Source: Jeotgalicoccus sp. (lineage in GTDB: Bacteria > Bacillota > Bacilli > Staphylococcales > Salinicoccaceae). Taken from it: 64,000 nt of DNA. Below are positions 34,793-43,922 of the stretch, piece by piece (positions within the stretch are counted from its first letter, which is position 1; each line of letters begins with the position of its first letter). A program made the position numbers and the translations under genes. Location: NCBI GenBank assembly GCA_003513765.1, contig DONT01000008.1:37416-101415 (forward strand), in the 5' to 3' direction. The notes beneath the pieces are model-generated. The model made no database searches. It saw nothing but the letters and a program-made list of their open reading frames with translations, and was not told the origin of the DNA.

Positions 34793-35509
34793 CTAACGTT
34801 TTCGAAGGTCAACTTCATTTTCCATACGCTTATTTCTAGCAGTGATGAACTCTATAGTTTTCTCTTTATAAATAAGGTACTCGTTTACGTCTTTAAAATC
34901 AGGTTTTGATTCAAAATTATCAAATGGAAGATAGAATTTAATATTTCCTTTTTCATCTACCAGGTCATCTAATAAGAAGAATTGAATATATCCTTCAAAA
35001 CTTCCAAATAAATCAAAGAACTCATGATATCTTAAAAGTGTATCGTACAAAGGGCTACTTTCATTTTTATAGTAGCGGCGAATACATTCTAAAGTTAAGT
35101 CAAAACGGTCATTAATAAATGGATTCACACCTCTTGCCTGATTAATATTATTTTTTCTATTAATTTGTCTCTTAGGGAATAAAATAAATGCACCAATAGT
35201 TGACCCTGCATTAAACAATTCATCTACATGTTCTGGAATTTCTTCGACAATCCATGTGAATTTTTTCTGATTACGATAAGAGTGTGTAATAGAATCACTG
35301 CTTAGGAAAAACTCTCCTAACTCAGAATGATGATATAAATAAGAACTGCTATATGGTCCTTTATAGTCATCTTTTAATTCAAACATTTTTCCATTTGGCA
35401 GTGGTTTACTCCAAAGCAGCTTATGATAACTTTTTAAAGTTGGACTGTAGCTGTCGGGATCACGTTCTCTTGCGTCTGTATGCATATGAAAAGTTGTGTC
35501 GATATCCAT
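34793..35509 (-). CDS. DUF6994 family protein
   Basis: 238-residue cytosolic protein. The opening (MDIDTTFHMHTD, then DPDSYSPTLKSYHKLLWSKP) and SELGEFFLSSDSI fit my recollection of the DUF6994 family. No catalytic motif recognised. Start: ATG 35509 lies 7 bp behind AAGGAG; 17 further open codons upstream lack a ribosome site. Array B lies in its upstream region. Function unknown. Confidence 0.72.
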   Translation of the reverse strand: MDIDTTFHMHTDARERDPDSYSPTLKSYHKLLWSKPLPNGKMFELKDDYKGPYSSSYLYHHSELGEFFLSSDSITHSYRNQKKFTWIVEEIPEHVDELFNAGSTIGAFILFPKRQINRKNNINQARGVNPFINDRFDLTLECIRRYYKNESSPLYDTLLRYHEFFDLFGSFEGYIQFFLLDDLVDEKGNIKFYLPFDNFESKPDFKDVNEYLIYKEKTIEFITARNKRMENEVDLRKR

Positions 35510-35562
35510 ATAAATTCTCCTTCTTCTCCTGTGATATTCCTTAAATATTATAATCGTCATAA

Positions 35563-35676
35563 CATGCGGTCGTAAGTTATCTTTTAACCGTATAAACAGC
35601 TTTCATGCGGTCACAGTCGAATTATCGACCGTATGAGTAATCTACATCGGGTCACAGCGAAGTTTTCAACCGCATG
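35563..35676. repeat. 41-bp-period dyad array B (three units)
   Basis: Units 35563-35594, 35604-35635 and 35645-35676, each 32 bp with 9-bp spacers. First and second begin CATGCGGTC; the third ends AACCGCATG. Junctions ATAAACAGCTTTCAT and ATGAGTAATCTACAT. Arms match array A. Confidence 0.87.
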
Positions 35677-35703
35677 TGAATGAATATAAGCAAGATGACT
35701 TGC

Positions 35704-36563
35704 TTATTTATCAAATTCAAGAATATACTGTGCGACTTCTTCGCCTTTTTCTTCGAGCAGGTAGTGTCCGCAGTTTTTAAGTTCATAGCCGGTCACGTTA
35801 TTAATTGACTGTTTCCAAATATCTTCAACAGGCAATCCTGACAGATTTCCATTTTCCGCCCAGAGCAGCAGTGTGTCGATATTTAATTTATCTGCTGACT
35901 TCATTTTCTCCTGATATTCTGGTAAATCAAATTTATACGAGGCTCTGTAATCATTCAATGCTGCTTTTACTGCGCCTGGTTGTTTCCAGGATTTAAGATA
36001 TTTATCCCATGAACCATCTGAATTAAGTAATTCGAATAAACCATCACCCCGGCTTAACAGAAATTTTAAATACTCTTCTTCTTTGCCTGAGATTAAAGTC
36101 TCCGGTAAATCAGGCACAACCTGAAATACCCAGTGCCAATACTTTTCGCGGCTTCTTCAGCGGATAACGAGTACACATATTCCATCGGCATGATTTCAAT
36201 GAGAGCAAGACGGTTAATTAATTCGGGGTGATCATATGCCAATCGGCGGGCCACACGTGCGCCGCGGTCATGTCCGACAACGTAAGCAGTCGTGACGTTT
36301 TGTGCAGCAAGAATCTCAGTAATGTCTTGAGCCATAATCTTATTCGTATAATTTTCAATGCTTTCAGGTTTATCGGAATCCCCGTAACCTCTAAGATCCA
36401 CAGCGATAATTTTATAATGTGCTTCGAGGTACGGAATTACATTTCGCCATGTAATCCAGCTTTGCGGGAAACCGTGAAGTAAGAGACACACGGGACCGTC
36501 TTCTTTACCTCCTGTAACGTAATGCAGCTTAGTGCTGTTAACTGTTATGTAGTGACTGTCCAT
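35704..36563 (-). pseudogene. Frameshifted alpha/beta hydrolase (epoxide-hydrolase/haloalkane-dehalogenase-like)
   Basis: The first frame (36563 to 36093) has HGFPQSWITWRNVIPYL, VDLRGYGDSDKPES and the nucleophile elbow VGHDRGARVARRLA with Asp as nucleophile, as in epoxide hydrolases and dehalogenases. The second frame (36117 to 35704) continues with PDLPETLISGKEEEYLKFLL and ends with the catalytic His in NCGHYLLEEK. Joining them needs one extra A in the AAAA run at 36143-36146, restoring AKKYWHWVFQVVPDLPE. It is a disrupted gene or a homopolymer sequencing error. Confidence 0.82.
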
Positions 36564-36644
36564 CTTATCATTCTCCTTATATTTAGGTTGAAAATTCCAG
36601 CTTTAATATGTTTATACCCATAAATGTGCTGATTAGGTAATCCA

Positions 36645-36841
36645 CAATGGGACGAATACGGCTAAGGGTCCCAATGTAAGCTGCGCGTTGGGGCGGAAAT
36701 TGATAATCATCTTATTTTGAGTTGTTCGTTGAGGCAAATACAGGCAATTGTCCCATCGTGATTGGTTCATTGGGATAAAAAACTCTCTTGTCTCAATGAA
36801 CGAATTCCACATGCGGTCGAAAATGAATTTCCAGCCGCATG
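36645..36841. repeat. 41-bp-period dyad array C (five units, mixed arms)
   Basis: Units start at 36645, 36686, 36727, 36768 (each 41 bp apart) and 36810 (42 bp). The first four have arms near CAATGGGAC or CATTGGGA and GTCCCAATG; the last switches to the CATGCGGT/GCCGCATG arms of arrays A and B. So two arm types sit in register in one array. The rest of the 36564-36955 gap holds only the promoter and ribosome site of the next gene. Confidence 0.82.
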
Positions 36842-36955
36842 AGCGCCGACAAGCACAAAAATCATGCGCGAATCTCGCCGCACCAAGCCATTTATCATTC
36901 CATAAAAGCCTCTAAATGATACAATAGCGTTAACATTATTTTAGGAGGCACACAC

Positions 36956-37363
36956 ATGGAATCGATTACGTTAATGGAAGCTTATGCGATTGAAACTTTA
37001 AGAGGAAATGGCATCAGCAACGATAAAATTATTGAAAATATTAAAGCCAACGATCTTGAGGAATTCAAGGCTGTTAAAGAAAATATGGACTTTGATGCTT
37101 TAGTGGAACTGAGCAAAAATGCTGATTTTGAGGCAATTGTGAACGACGGCTACAAAGTGAAGTTTCTGACTTTCAACGGTCTGAAAAACTTAATTAAAAT
37201 GAAATTCGGCAAGTTTGCCGATGAAGATTACCAGGTGGACGACTTCGTCATTTCAGGTCTTGAGCTCGATAAAAACCAGCAGCAGGATTTAGAGAACATG
37301 CTTTCAGCGAACTGGACACTGTCAGGTGAAGCTGGCGGTGTAACTGTCAAACCGACAAAGTAA
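36956..37363 (+). CDS. Uncharacterised cytosolic protein
   Basis: 135 residues, acidic, no membrane segment. The N-terminal half is helical (MESITLMEAYAIETLRGN); later FNGLKNLIKMKFGKFADEDY and a C-terminal beta-like SANWTLSGEAGG are seen. RBS TTAGGAGG is strong. It lies 23 bp before the quinone oxidoreductase gene and is probably cotranscribed. Family not recognised. Confidence 0.7.
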   Translation: MESITLMEAYAIETLRGNGISNDKIIENIKANDLEEFKAVKENMDFDALVELSKNADFEAIVNDGYKVKFLTFNGLKNLIKMKFGKFADEDYQVDDFVISGLELDKNQQQDLENMLSANWTLSGEAGGVTVKPTK

Positions 37364-37386
37364 GTCTTACGAGGAGGTTATTTTTA

Positions 37387-38376
37387 ATGAAAGCTATATA
37401 TCATAAAGGTGTACAGAGTCTTGAAGGTATTCAGTTTGGTGAAGTTGAACAGGATAAAATAAGCGATGACGAGGTTATCGTTAAATTAAAAACTGCAGGG
37501 TTAAATCACAGGGATTTATTTATCCCGAACAGACATAATGAAAACGATCCGCCGATTGTACTCGGTTCCGACGGTGCAGGGGTTGTTGACCAGATTGGCG
37601 CTGACGTCACAAACGTTAAAGTCGGCGACGAAGTCATTATTAATCCGTCACTCGGCTGGGAGAAAAACAGTGCGGTGCCGCCTGAAGGTTTTGAAATTAC
37701 AGGGTTCCCGTTTAACGGAACGTTTGCTGAGTACATTACGATACCTGCAGAAAATGCTGTACCGAAGCCTAAACATTTAAACTGGGAAGAAGCGGGCGTA
37801 CTCGCATTATCCGCCATGACTGCTTACCGTGCATTGTTTACAAGAGGACAGCTTAAAGCCGGACAGACAGTGCTGATTCCCGGTGCGACCGGCGGAGCGG
37901 GGACATTCCTCATGCAGTTTGCGAAGGCTAAAGGTGCCACTGTTTTTGTTACATCACGTTCTGAAGAAAAACGTGCTGAGGCATTGAAACTCGGTGCTGA
38001 TAAAGCGATTGATTCTGAAATTGACTGGGATGAACAGCTGAACGGAGAGAAAGCTGACCTCGTAATTGAAAGTGTCGGTGCGGCAACGTTTAACAAATCA
38101 GTTGATCAACTGAAGCGGGGCGGCACTTTAGTGGCGTTCGGTGCATCTGCAGGAGATACGGTTGATTTTAATCTGCGCAAGTTTTTCTACGGCCAGTTTA
38201 ACTTACTCGGTTCAACGATGGCAAGTACTGAAGAGCTTCATGAAATGCTTGATTTTATTGAAAAACACAACATTAAACCGGTGATGGATAAGTCGTATAA
38301 ACTCGAAGATTTTAAAGAAGCAATTGACCGTCTGGATAATGCCGGTATGATGGGGAAAATAGCATTTACTTTATAA
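37387..38376 (+). CDS. Zinc-binding-dehydrogenase-family oxidoreductase (quinone-oxidoreductase-like)
   Basis: Medium-chain dehydrogenase/reductase of 329 residues. N-terminal GroES-like domain with GLNHRDLFIPNR and VLGSDGAGVV; NAD(P) motif GATGGAGTFLMQFAKAKG; LKLGADKAIDS and ESVGAATFN follow. The cysteine and histidine ligands of zinc enzymes are mostly absent, so it is likely a zinc-free NADPH:quinone reductase type. RBS GAGGAGG. Follows the 135-residue protein closely. Confidence 0.86.
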   Translation: MKAIYHKGVQSLEGIQFGEVEQDKISDDEVIVKLKTAGLNHRDLFIPNRHNENDPPIVLGSDGAGVVDQIGADVTNVKVGDEVIINPSLGWEKNSAVPPEGFEITGFPFNGTFAEYITIPAENAVPKPKHLNWEEAGVLALSAMTAYRALFTRGQLKAGQTVLIPGATGGAGTFLMQFAKAKGATVFVTSRSEEKRAEALKLGADKAIDSEIDWDEQLNGEKADLVIESVGAATFNKSVDQLKRGGTLVAFGASAGDTVDFNLRKFFYGQFNLLGSTMASTEELHEMLDFIEKHNIKPVMDKSYKLEDFKEAIDRLDNAGMMGKIAFTL

Positions 38377-38401
38377 ATTTTAAATTATTTGAAAATTCTT
38401 A

Positions 38402-38430
38402 TTGCAAATTGTAAAAAGATAATTTATGAT
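38402..38430 (+). promoter_or_regulatory. Promoter of the leader peptide and ABC exporter
   Basis: TTGCAA (38402-38407), 17-bp spacer, TATGAT (38425-38430). Transcription would start near 38437, about 30 nt before the leader ATG. Confidence 0.75.
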
Positions 38431-38468
38431 TGATTTGTGACAAAATTATGAACAGGAGGTAAGGCGTT

Positions 38469-38549
38469 ATGAAATTATTAATTCAACAAACTCATCAGAT
38501 TTCAATTTCACAACCAAATATCCATACCTCTCTAATTTCACAACTATAA
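38469..38549 (+). CDS. 26-residue leader peptide of the ABC exporter
   Basis: ATG at 38469 lies 8 bp behind the near-perfect ribosome site AGGAGGT, and a TAA ends the frame at 38547-38549. The peptide begins MKLLIQQTHQISIS and ends TSLISQL. Codons 20-22 contain CCTCTCTA (38527-38534), repeated exactly in the distal arm of the terminator at 38594-38601. The position, strength of the ribosome site and overlap with the antiterminator point to a regulatory peptide like B. subtilis BmrB, which controls bmrCD by transcription attenuation. The sequence need not resemble BmrB; the mechanism is inferred from the RNA layout. Confidence 0.75.
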   Translation: MKLLIQQTHQISISQPNIHTSLISQL

Positions 38550-38576
38550 ATTATTCTGGATAATAAGATATATTTG

Positions 38577-38606
38577 AAAATGGAGAGGCATGTCCTCTCT
38601 ATTTTT
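38577..38606 (+). terminator. Attenuator terminator with competing antiterminator
   Basis: Stem AAAATGGAGAGG/CCTCTCTATTTT, 12 bp with loop CATGT, followed by U-rich RNA. TGGAGAGG (38581-38588) can pair equally with CCTCTCTA in the leader frame (38527-38534), so the two structures exclude each other. Confidence 0.82.
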
Positions 38607-38618
38607 ATGCCATTTTTT

Positions 38619-38653
38619 AAGCGTGCACATTAATAGTGCGCGCTTTTTTTGTG
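38619..38653 (+). terminator. Second intrinsic terminator upstream of the ABC exporter
   Basis: Stem AAGCGTGCAC/GTGCGCGCTT (38619-38628, 38636-38645) with one wobble pair and a 7-nt loop, followed by seven T. In tandem with the attenuator, it would keep exporter expression low without antitermination. Confidence 0.8.
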
Positions 38654-38723
38654 CTTTTTCTGAGAGGATAAAAGATATTACAGCGAAATAATTCAAAGGG
38701 GAACTTTGGGAAAAAGGTGAATT

Positions 38724-40457
38724 ATGTTAGATTACATCAGGAAAATCAGCTGGTATATTCTCTCGAACAAAAAGCGTTATGCATTAATTGTTTTATTTTT
38801 ACTGATTGCGAACGTACTCGATATTATTCCGCCGCAGCTGATCGGCCGGACTATCGATTTAATTAATAACGGTGAACTGACAAAAGAAATAACGCGTAAT
38901 ATTTTAATAATCTTTGCAGCGGTTATCGTCTTAGCATACATCGTCAGTTACTGGTGGGGTTATCTGCTCTTTGAAGGTGCAATTAAAATCGAATCTATTA
39001 TCAGAAGCCGTTTAATGCGGAAGTTTCTGCTGTTGTCACCGAGCTTTTACGAAAAGAGCAAGACCGGTGATTTAATGGCAAAAGCAACGAATGATTTAAA
39101 GACGGTCAATATGGCTACGGGTTTCGGAATTATTACGCTCCTTGATTCGACAACGTTTTTACTGACAATCATACTCGTTATGGGCTTTACAATCAGCTGG
39201 CAGCTGACTTTCTTTGCCCTCTTGCCGCTGCCTTTGCTTGCAATTATTGAACAGCGTCTCGGCAGGATGATTAACAAGCGTCATAAATCTTCCCAGGAAG
39301 CATTCGGTGTAATGAACGATGCGGTGCTCGAAGTAGTGGAAGGTGTCCGTTTAACACGCAGCTATGTACAGGAAGATGCAGAAAATAGACGATTCCACAG
39401 CTTAACTGAAAACTATTTAAATAAATTTATGAAAGTTGAAAAGCTCGATGCATTCTTCCAGCCGCTGACAATTATCGTCGTGTCATCAAGTATTGCGATA
39501 TCATTCGGTTACGGTTCAGTGCTTGTGAATAACGGCCTGATTAGCGTCGGAGAACTTATTACATTTAACGTGTACTTGAACATGCTGATCTGGCCGATGT
39601 TTGCACTCGGTATGCTGTTCAATATTATGGAACGCGGCAACGCTTCTTATGACCGTATTCAGAATGTCCTGGATGAAGCTGACGTATTAAACACGAGCGG
39701 TGAAATGAGTGTGAAAGAAACGAACTTCAATTTTAATGAAGTGACATTTAAATATCCGACAGGAAACCGTAACAGTCTTCGGAATATAACGCTTGAGCTT
39801 AACAAAGGTGAAACGCTCGGTATTGTCGGCAAAACCGGCAGCGGCAAGTCGACTTTTATCAAGCAGCTGTTAAAAATATATCCGGAAGGTACCGGAGAAT
39901 TAATTATCGACGGTGTGAATATTTCAAGTCTTGACCGTAAGAAACTGCGTGAGAAACTCGGCTACGTTTCCCAGGAAAACATTCTGTTTTCAAGAACTGT
40001 CAGAGAAAATATTATGTTCGGCAAACCGGATGCGACTGAAGAGGAGATGATGGAAGCTGTCCGCTTAAGTGCTTTTGATGAAGATCTGAAACGCATGCCG
40101 GAAGGTCTCGATACGCTCGTCGGAGAAAAAGGGATGTCGTTAAGCGGCGGCCAGAAACAGCGTATTTCAATTGCGCGCAGTCTGATCAGACAGCCCGACA
40201 TTTTAATTCTGGACGATGCATTAAGCGCCGTCGATGCACGGACCGAACAGCGCATCATTAACCACATTAAAAATAACCGTCAGGGCAAAACGACGATTAT
40301 TATTACACACCGTTTATCAGCAGTCCATCATGCCGATAAAATTATCGTGCTGGAAAACGGCAGTATTGTTGAATCAGGCACACACAAACAGCTGTCTGAC
40401 GGCGAAGGATGGTATTCAGAACAAAACGATTATTTCATTACAGGGGGTGAGTCGTAA
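38724..40457 (+). CDS. Heterodimeric ABC multidrug exporter, BmrC/YheI-type half
   Basis: Half-transporter with six N-terminal membrane helices and a C-terminal ATPase domain, 577 residues. Walker A is GKTGSGKST, signature LSGGQKQR, Walker B ILILDDALSAVD. The residue after Walker B is Asp instead of the catalytic Glu, marking this as the subunit with the degenerate catalytic base, as in BmrC, LmrC and TM287. RBS AAGGTGA. The stop overlaps the partner's start by one base (TAATG). Expression is probably under leader-peptide attenuation. Substrates are likely lipophilic drugs. Confidence 0.9.
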   Translation: MLDYIRKISWYILSNKKRYALIVLFLLIANVLDIIPPQLIGRTIDLINNGELTKEITRNILIIFAAVIVLAYIVSYWWGYLLFEGAIKIESIIRSRLMRKFLLLSPSFYEKSKTGDLMAKATNDLKTVNMATGFGIITLLDSTTFLLTIILVMGFTISWQLTFFALLPLPLLAIIEQRLGRMINKRHKSSQEAFGVMNDAVLEVVEGVRLTRSYVQEDAENRRFHSLTENYLNKFMKVEKLDAFFQPLTIIVVSSSIAISFGYGSVLVNNGLISVGELITFNVYLNMLIWPMFALGMLFNIMERGNASYDRIQNVLDEADVLNTSGEMSVKETNFNFNEVTFKYPTGNRNSLRNITLELNKGETLGIVGKTGSGKSTFIKQLLKIYPEGTGELIIDGVNISSLDRKKLREKLGYVSQENILFSRTVRENIMFGKPDATEEEMMEAVRLSAFDEDLKRMPEGLDTLVGEKGMSLSGGQKQRISIARSLIRQPDILILDDALSAVDARTEQRIINHIKNNRQGKTTIIITHRLSAVHHADKIIVLENGSIVESGTHKQLSDGEGWYSEQNDYFITGGES

Positions 40458-42187
40458 TGAGGGAAATGGTGAAACTGCTGTCTTATATTAAACAGTACAA
40501 AGGAATGTTCACAGGCGGCATATTTTTAATGATTTGCATGGTGGGCTTTGAACTCGCCGGTCCGCTGATTGCCGCGACAATCATCGATAATCATATTAAG
40601 CTCGGCGAAGGAAAGATTTTAATACGTCCGATTTTATATCTGGTTGGACTATTTTTAACGATAAAATTAATGCATGCGGTTACGAGCTATTATGCCCAGA
40701 TTGTACTGGTTTCAGCTGGAACGAGAGCCATCCAGCAGATGCGGCTCGATGTATTCAAACACGTTCAGCAACTGCCGATCAGATACTTTGATAATCTGCC
40801 GGCAGGTAAAGTAGTTGCGAGAATTACCAATGATACCGAATCAATACTGCAGCTGTTTGCATCGGTCATTCCGATGTTTATGGTGAGCATATTAACGATA
40901 TTCAGTATTACGGCAATCGTTTTTTACATTCACGTCTGGACAGGCATAGTGATGCTCCTGTTCATTCCGGTAATTATTATCTGGGGTGTACTGTACAAAA
41001 AATACTCCAATGAAAATAACCATATTAAACGAGAAAGAAACAGCGATATGAACGCAATGATTAACGAGTCGATTAACGGCATGCCGATTATTCAGGTGTT
41101 CAACCGTGAAGCGCAGATTAAGAACGAGTTCGAAAAAATTAACGATGAATATTACGACAGTGCAAGCGGTCTTGTGAAACTGGAAAGTCTGACTGGAGAG
41201 AATCTGGCAAACTCAATCCGCTCACTTGTGTTTGCGATTCTGGTGTATATATTTGCGAGTGCATTTTTAGGCGATGCCGGTGCACTGACTGTCGGACTGA
41301 TGTATCTGCTTGTTGATTACATTACGAGATTCTTTAACCCGCTGTTTAATATTATCAATCAGCTCAGCATATTTGAGCAGGCGAGGGTTGCAGCAAATAA
41401 AGTATTTGAAATGCTCGATGCGGAACCTGAAAAAGAAGAAGGACAGGCACTCGATACTTTTAACGGCAACATTTCATTCCGCAACGTGAACTTTTCATAT
41501 GACGGTAAACGAGATGTCTTAAAAAATATAAATATCGAAGTCGCACAGGGCGAAACGATTGCCCTGGTCGGCCATACCGGTTCAGGTAAAAGCTCGATTA
41601 TTAATCTGTTAATGCGGTTTTACGATCCCAATCAGGGGGCGATTTACTTCGATGAATCCGATACGAAACAAATTGATAAACAGAGTTTAAGGCAGTTTAT
41701 GTCGATTGTGCTTCAGGATCCATTCATATACAGCGGTACACTGCTTTACAACGTGCGGCTGAACAATGAGGACATTACAGAAGAGGAAGTATTAAAAGCA
41801 TTGGAAGACGTCGGGGCAGGTCCGCTTATGGCGCGGCTGTCTGACGGCATTCATTCCGAGCTTGCAGAACGTGGCGCGACGCTGTCTTTAGGAGAAAGAC
41901 AGCTGATTTCATTCGCCCGTGCACTGGCGTTTAATCCGAAAGTGCTGGTACTCGACGAAGCGACGAGCAATATCGATTCCGAGACAGAACAGCTGATCCA
42001 GTACGCGATGAATGTCGTGTCGAAAGACCGTACGACGTTTATAATTGCACACCGGCTGTCGACGATTCAGCACGCAGACCAGATTATTCTGCTTGAAAAC
42101 GGTGAAATTAAAGAGCAGGGCAATCACGCTGAATTATTAGCATTAGGCCGGGATTACAGCAGAATGTATGAAATGCAGATGGGATGA
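40457..42187 (+). CDS. Heterodimeric ABC multidrug exporter, BmrD/YheH-type half
   Basis: Partner half-transporter, 576 residues: six membrane helices, then Walker A GHTGSGKSS, signature LSLGERQL and Walker B VLVLDEATSNID with an intact catalytic Glu. The altered signature (LSLGE for LSGGQ) complements the Asp in the other subunit, giving one active and one degenerate ATP site. The start overlaps the preceding stop; GGGGGTGA acts as ribosome site. Its own TGA overlaps the next ATG. Confidence 0.9.
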   Translation: MREMVKLLSYIKQYKGMFTGGIFLMICMVGFELAGPLIAATIIDNHIKLGEGKILIRPILYLVGLFLTIKLMHAVTSYYAQIVLVSAGTRAIQQMRLDVFKHVQQLPIRYFDNLPAGKVVARITNDTESILQLFASVIPMFMVSILTIFSITAIVFYIHVWTGIVMLLFIPVIIIWGVLYKKYSNENNHIKRERNSDMNAMINESINGMPIIQVFNREAQIKNEFEKINDEYYDSASGLVKLESLTGENLANSIRSLVFAILVYIFASAFLGDAGALTVGLMYLLVDYITRFFNPLFNIINQLSIFEQARVAANKVFEMLDAEPEKEEGQALDTFNGNISFRNVNFSYDGKRDVLKNINIEVAQGETIALVGHTGSGKSSIINLLMRFYDPNQGAIYFDESDTKQIDKQSLRQFMSIVLQDPFIYSGTLLYNVRLNNEDITEEEVLKALEDVGAGPLMARLSDGIHSELAERGATLSLGERQLISFARALAFNPKVLVLDEATSNIDSETEQLIQYAMNVVSKDRTTFIIAHRLSTIQHADQIILLENGEIKEQGNHAELLALGRDYSRMYEMQMG

Positions 42188-42633
42188 GAATAATGACAGC
42201 AGAACAATACTGGGAAAAATTTATAAATGAACATCCGGAATACAAAGGGAAAAGCTATACGGCATGGCCGTTCGGTGCAGATCCGGATGTGCTTGCAGAG
42301 CTTGTTGTCAGCGGTAAAAAAACTTTAACGTGCAGCAGCTTAAAAGAATATGAAATGGAGAACGAAAGCCTGTCTGAAGCTGGTGATATCAGTATTGTGC
42401 TTGGTGCAGACGATACGCCGAAATGCATTATTGAGAACACGAAAGTGTCCACGATTGTCTTCAGGGATGTCGGCGAAGAAATCGCTTATAAAGAAGGCGA
42501 GGGCGACCGGACTTTATCGTATTGGAGACAGGCGCATATCGATTTCTTTGAATGGCTGTATCCGGAAATGGGACTCGAATTTAACGAGTCTGAGGAAATC
42601 GTTGTGGAAGAGTTTAAATTGATATACGTATAA
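42184..42633 (+). CDS. ASCH domain-containing protein
   Basis: 149-residue RNA-binding-like beta-barrel protein of the ASCH superfamily. Family features: the N-terminal YTAWPFGADPDVLAELVVSG, KTLTCSSLKEYEMENE, and late GEGDRTLSYWRQAHIDFF. Some ASCH proteins deacetylate N4-acetylcytidine, but that role is not proven here. The ATG at 42184 overlaps the exporter stop (ATGA); a second ATG at 42193 is a possible start. Translationally coupled to the exporter operon. Confidence 0.84.
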   Translation: MRIMTAEQYWEKFINEHPEYKGKSYTAWPFGADPDVLAELVVSGKKTLTCSSLKEYEMENESLSEAGDISIVLGADDTPKCIIENTKVSTIVFRDVGEEIAYKEGEGDRTLSYWRQAHIDFFEWLYPEMGLEFNESEEIVVEEFKLIYV

Positions 42634-42739
42634 TGATATAGCTAAAAGTTATAACTAACCATGAATTTAAACGTTAATGCTATTACGGCAGACCCGTGCT
42701 AACATAAGTTTATATAAACGAATGAAGGAGTGGTCAGCT

Positions 42740-43864
42740 ATGTCACCAGTAGCATTAAAAACAGCACCTTTTAAATTTGATAACGTCGGGAGCTTTTTAC
42801 GTCCGGCTAAATTAAAAGCAGCGCGCGAGGATTTTAAAAATGGCAGCATTTCACAGGATGAGCTTACTTCAGTTGAAAACGAAACGATAAAAGAATTGGT
42901 CCAAAAACAGAAGGATATCGGATTAAAAGCAATTACCGATGGGGAGTTCCGCCGTTCATGGTGGCATCTCGATTTCTTCTGGGGTCTTAACGGGGTTGAA
43001 AAATCTGATGTTGAGAATGGCTACAACTTCGTTGCGATTGAAACGAGAGCTGAGACTGCACGTCTGACAGGCAAAATAAGCGGAGAGAATCATCCGTTTA
43101 TCGACCATTTTAAATATGTAAATCAATTTGCCGACGACGATATTATTGCACGCCAGACAATTCCGGCACCGGCACAGTTTTTAAGAGAATTGACGCGCCC
43201 GGAAAATAAAGAATCGACGGAAGCAATTTATCCGGATGAAACAGAACTGCTTGCTGATATTGCAGCAGCGTATCGCACATTCATTCAGGAACTGCATGAA
43301 GCAGCCTGTACAAATCTGCAGCTGGATGACTGTACTTGGGGCATGATTGTCGACGAGAATTTTTGGAAGAACAGAACCGATGACCTGACGATTGAGTCGC
43401 TGAGCGAACAGTACGTCGAGCTTAACAACAGCGCGATTGAAGGGAAACCTGAAGGACTGACGATAACGACGCATGTCTGCCGCGGAAACTACCGTTCAAC
43501 GTGGGCATCATCAGGTGCATACGATAAAGTATCCGACGAGTTATTCGGCAAGGAAAACGTTGCAGGCTATTATCTGGAATTCGATACAGAACGTGCCGGC
43601 GGATTTGAATCGCTGGCGAAGGTGAGCGGTGACAAGAAAGTCGTTCTTGGGTTGGTTTCATCGAAAGTACCTGAGCTTGAAGATAAAGAAGAGATTATTT
43701 CTCGCATTGAAGAAGCGGCAAAATACATTGATAAAGACAGATTGTGTTTAAGTCCGCAGTGCGGATTTGCTTCAACCGAAGAAGGAAATAATCTGACTGA
43801 AGAAGAGCAGTGGGCGAAACTTCAGCTGGTGAAAGACATTTCCGAAGAAGTTTGGGGCGCGTAA
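42740..43864 (+). CDS. MetE-like methyltransferase (YxjG/YxjH type)
   Basis: 374-residue protein equal to the C-terminal half of cobalamin-independent methionine synthase, as in B. subtilis YxjG/YxjH. Features: FDNVGSFLRPAKLKAAREDF, ITDGEFRRSWWHLDF, IPAPAQFLREL, a zinc-site-like THVCRGNYRS, and LSPQCGFAST near the end with the zinc cysteine. Methyl transfer to homocysteine is the likely role. Start: ATG 42740 behind AAGGAG; 21 open codons upstream lack a ribosome site. No S-box riboswitch was seen in the short upstream region. Confidence 0.88.
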   Translation: MSPVALKTAPFKFDNVGSFLRPAKLKAAREDFKNGSISQDELTSVENETIKELVQKQKDIGLKAITDGEFRRSWWHLDFFWGLNGVEKSDVENGYNFVAIETRAETARLTGKISGENHPFIDHFKYVNQFADDDIIARQTIPAPAQFLRELTRPENKESTEAIYPDETELLADIAAAYRTFIQELHEAACTNLQLDDCTWGMIVDENFWKNRTDDLTIESLSEQYVELNNSAIEGKPEGLTITTHVCRGNYRSTWASSGAYDKVSDELFGKENVAGYYLEFDTERAGGFESLAKVSGDKKVVLGLVSSKVPELEDKEEIISRIEEAAKYIDKDRLCLSPQCGFASTEEGNNLTEEEQWAKLQLVKDISEEVWGA

Positions 43865-43870
43865 AATAGA

Positions 43871-43913
43871 AAAGACGCTGTATGGGAATTGGATTCCGTA
43901 CAGCGTCTTTTTT
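43871..43913. terminator. Bidirectional terminator
   Basis: AAAGACGCTGTA pairs with TACAGCGTCTTT, extended by GGAAT/ATTCC around a short loop, with T-runs on both strands. Shared by the convergent MetE-like and amidohydrolase genes. Confidence 0.92.
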
Positions 43914-43922
43914 GTGTTTAAT

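Noticed and set aside
42634..42739. SAM riboswitch before the MetE-like gene
   Set aside because: The gap is only about 105 bp and shows none of the S-box core or a terminator.
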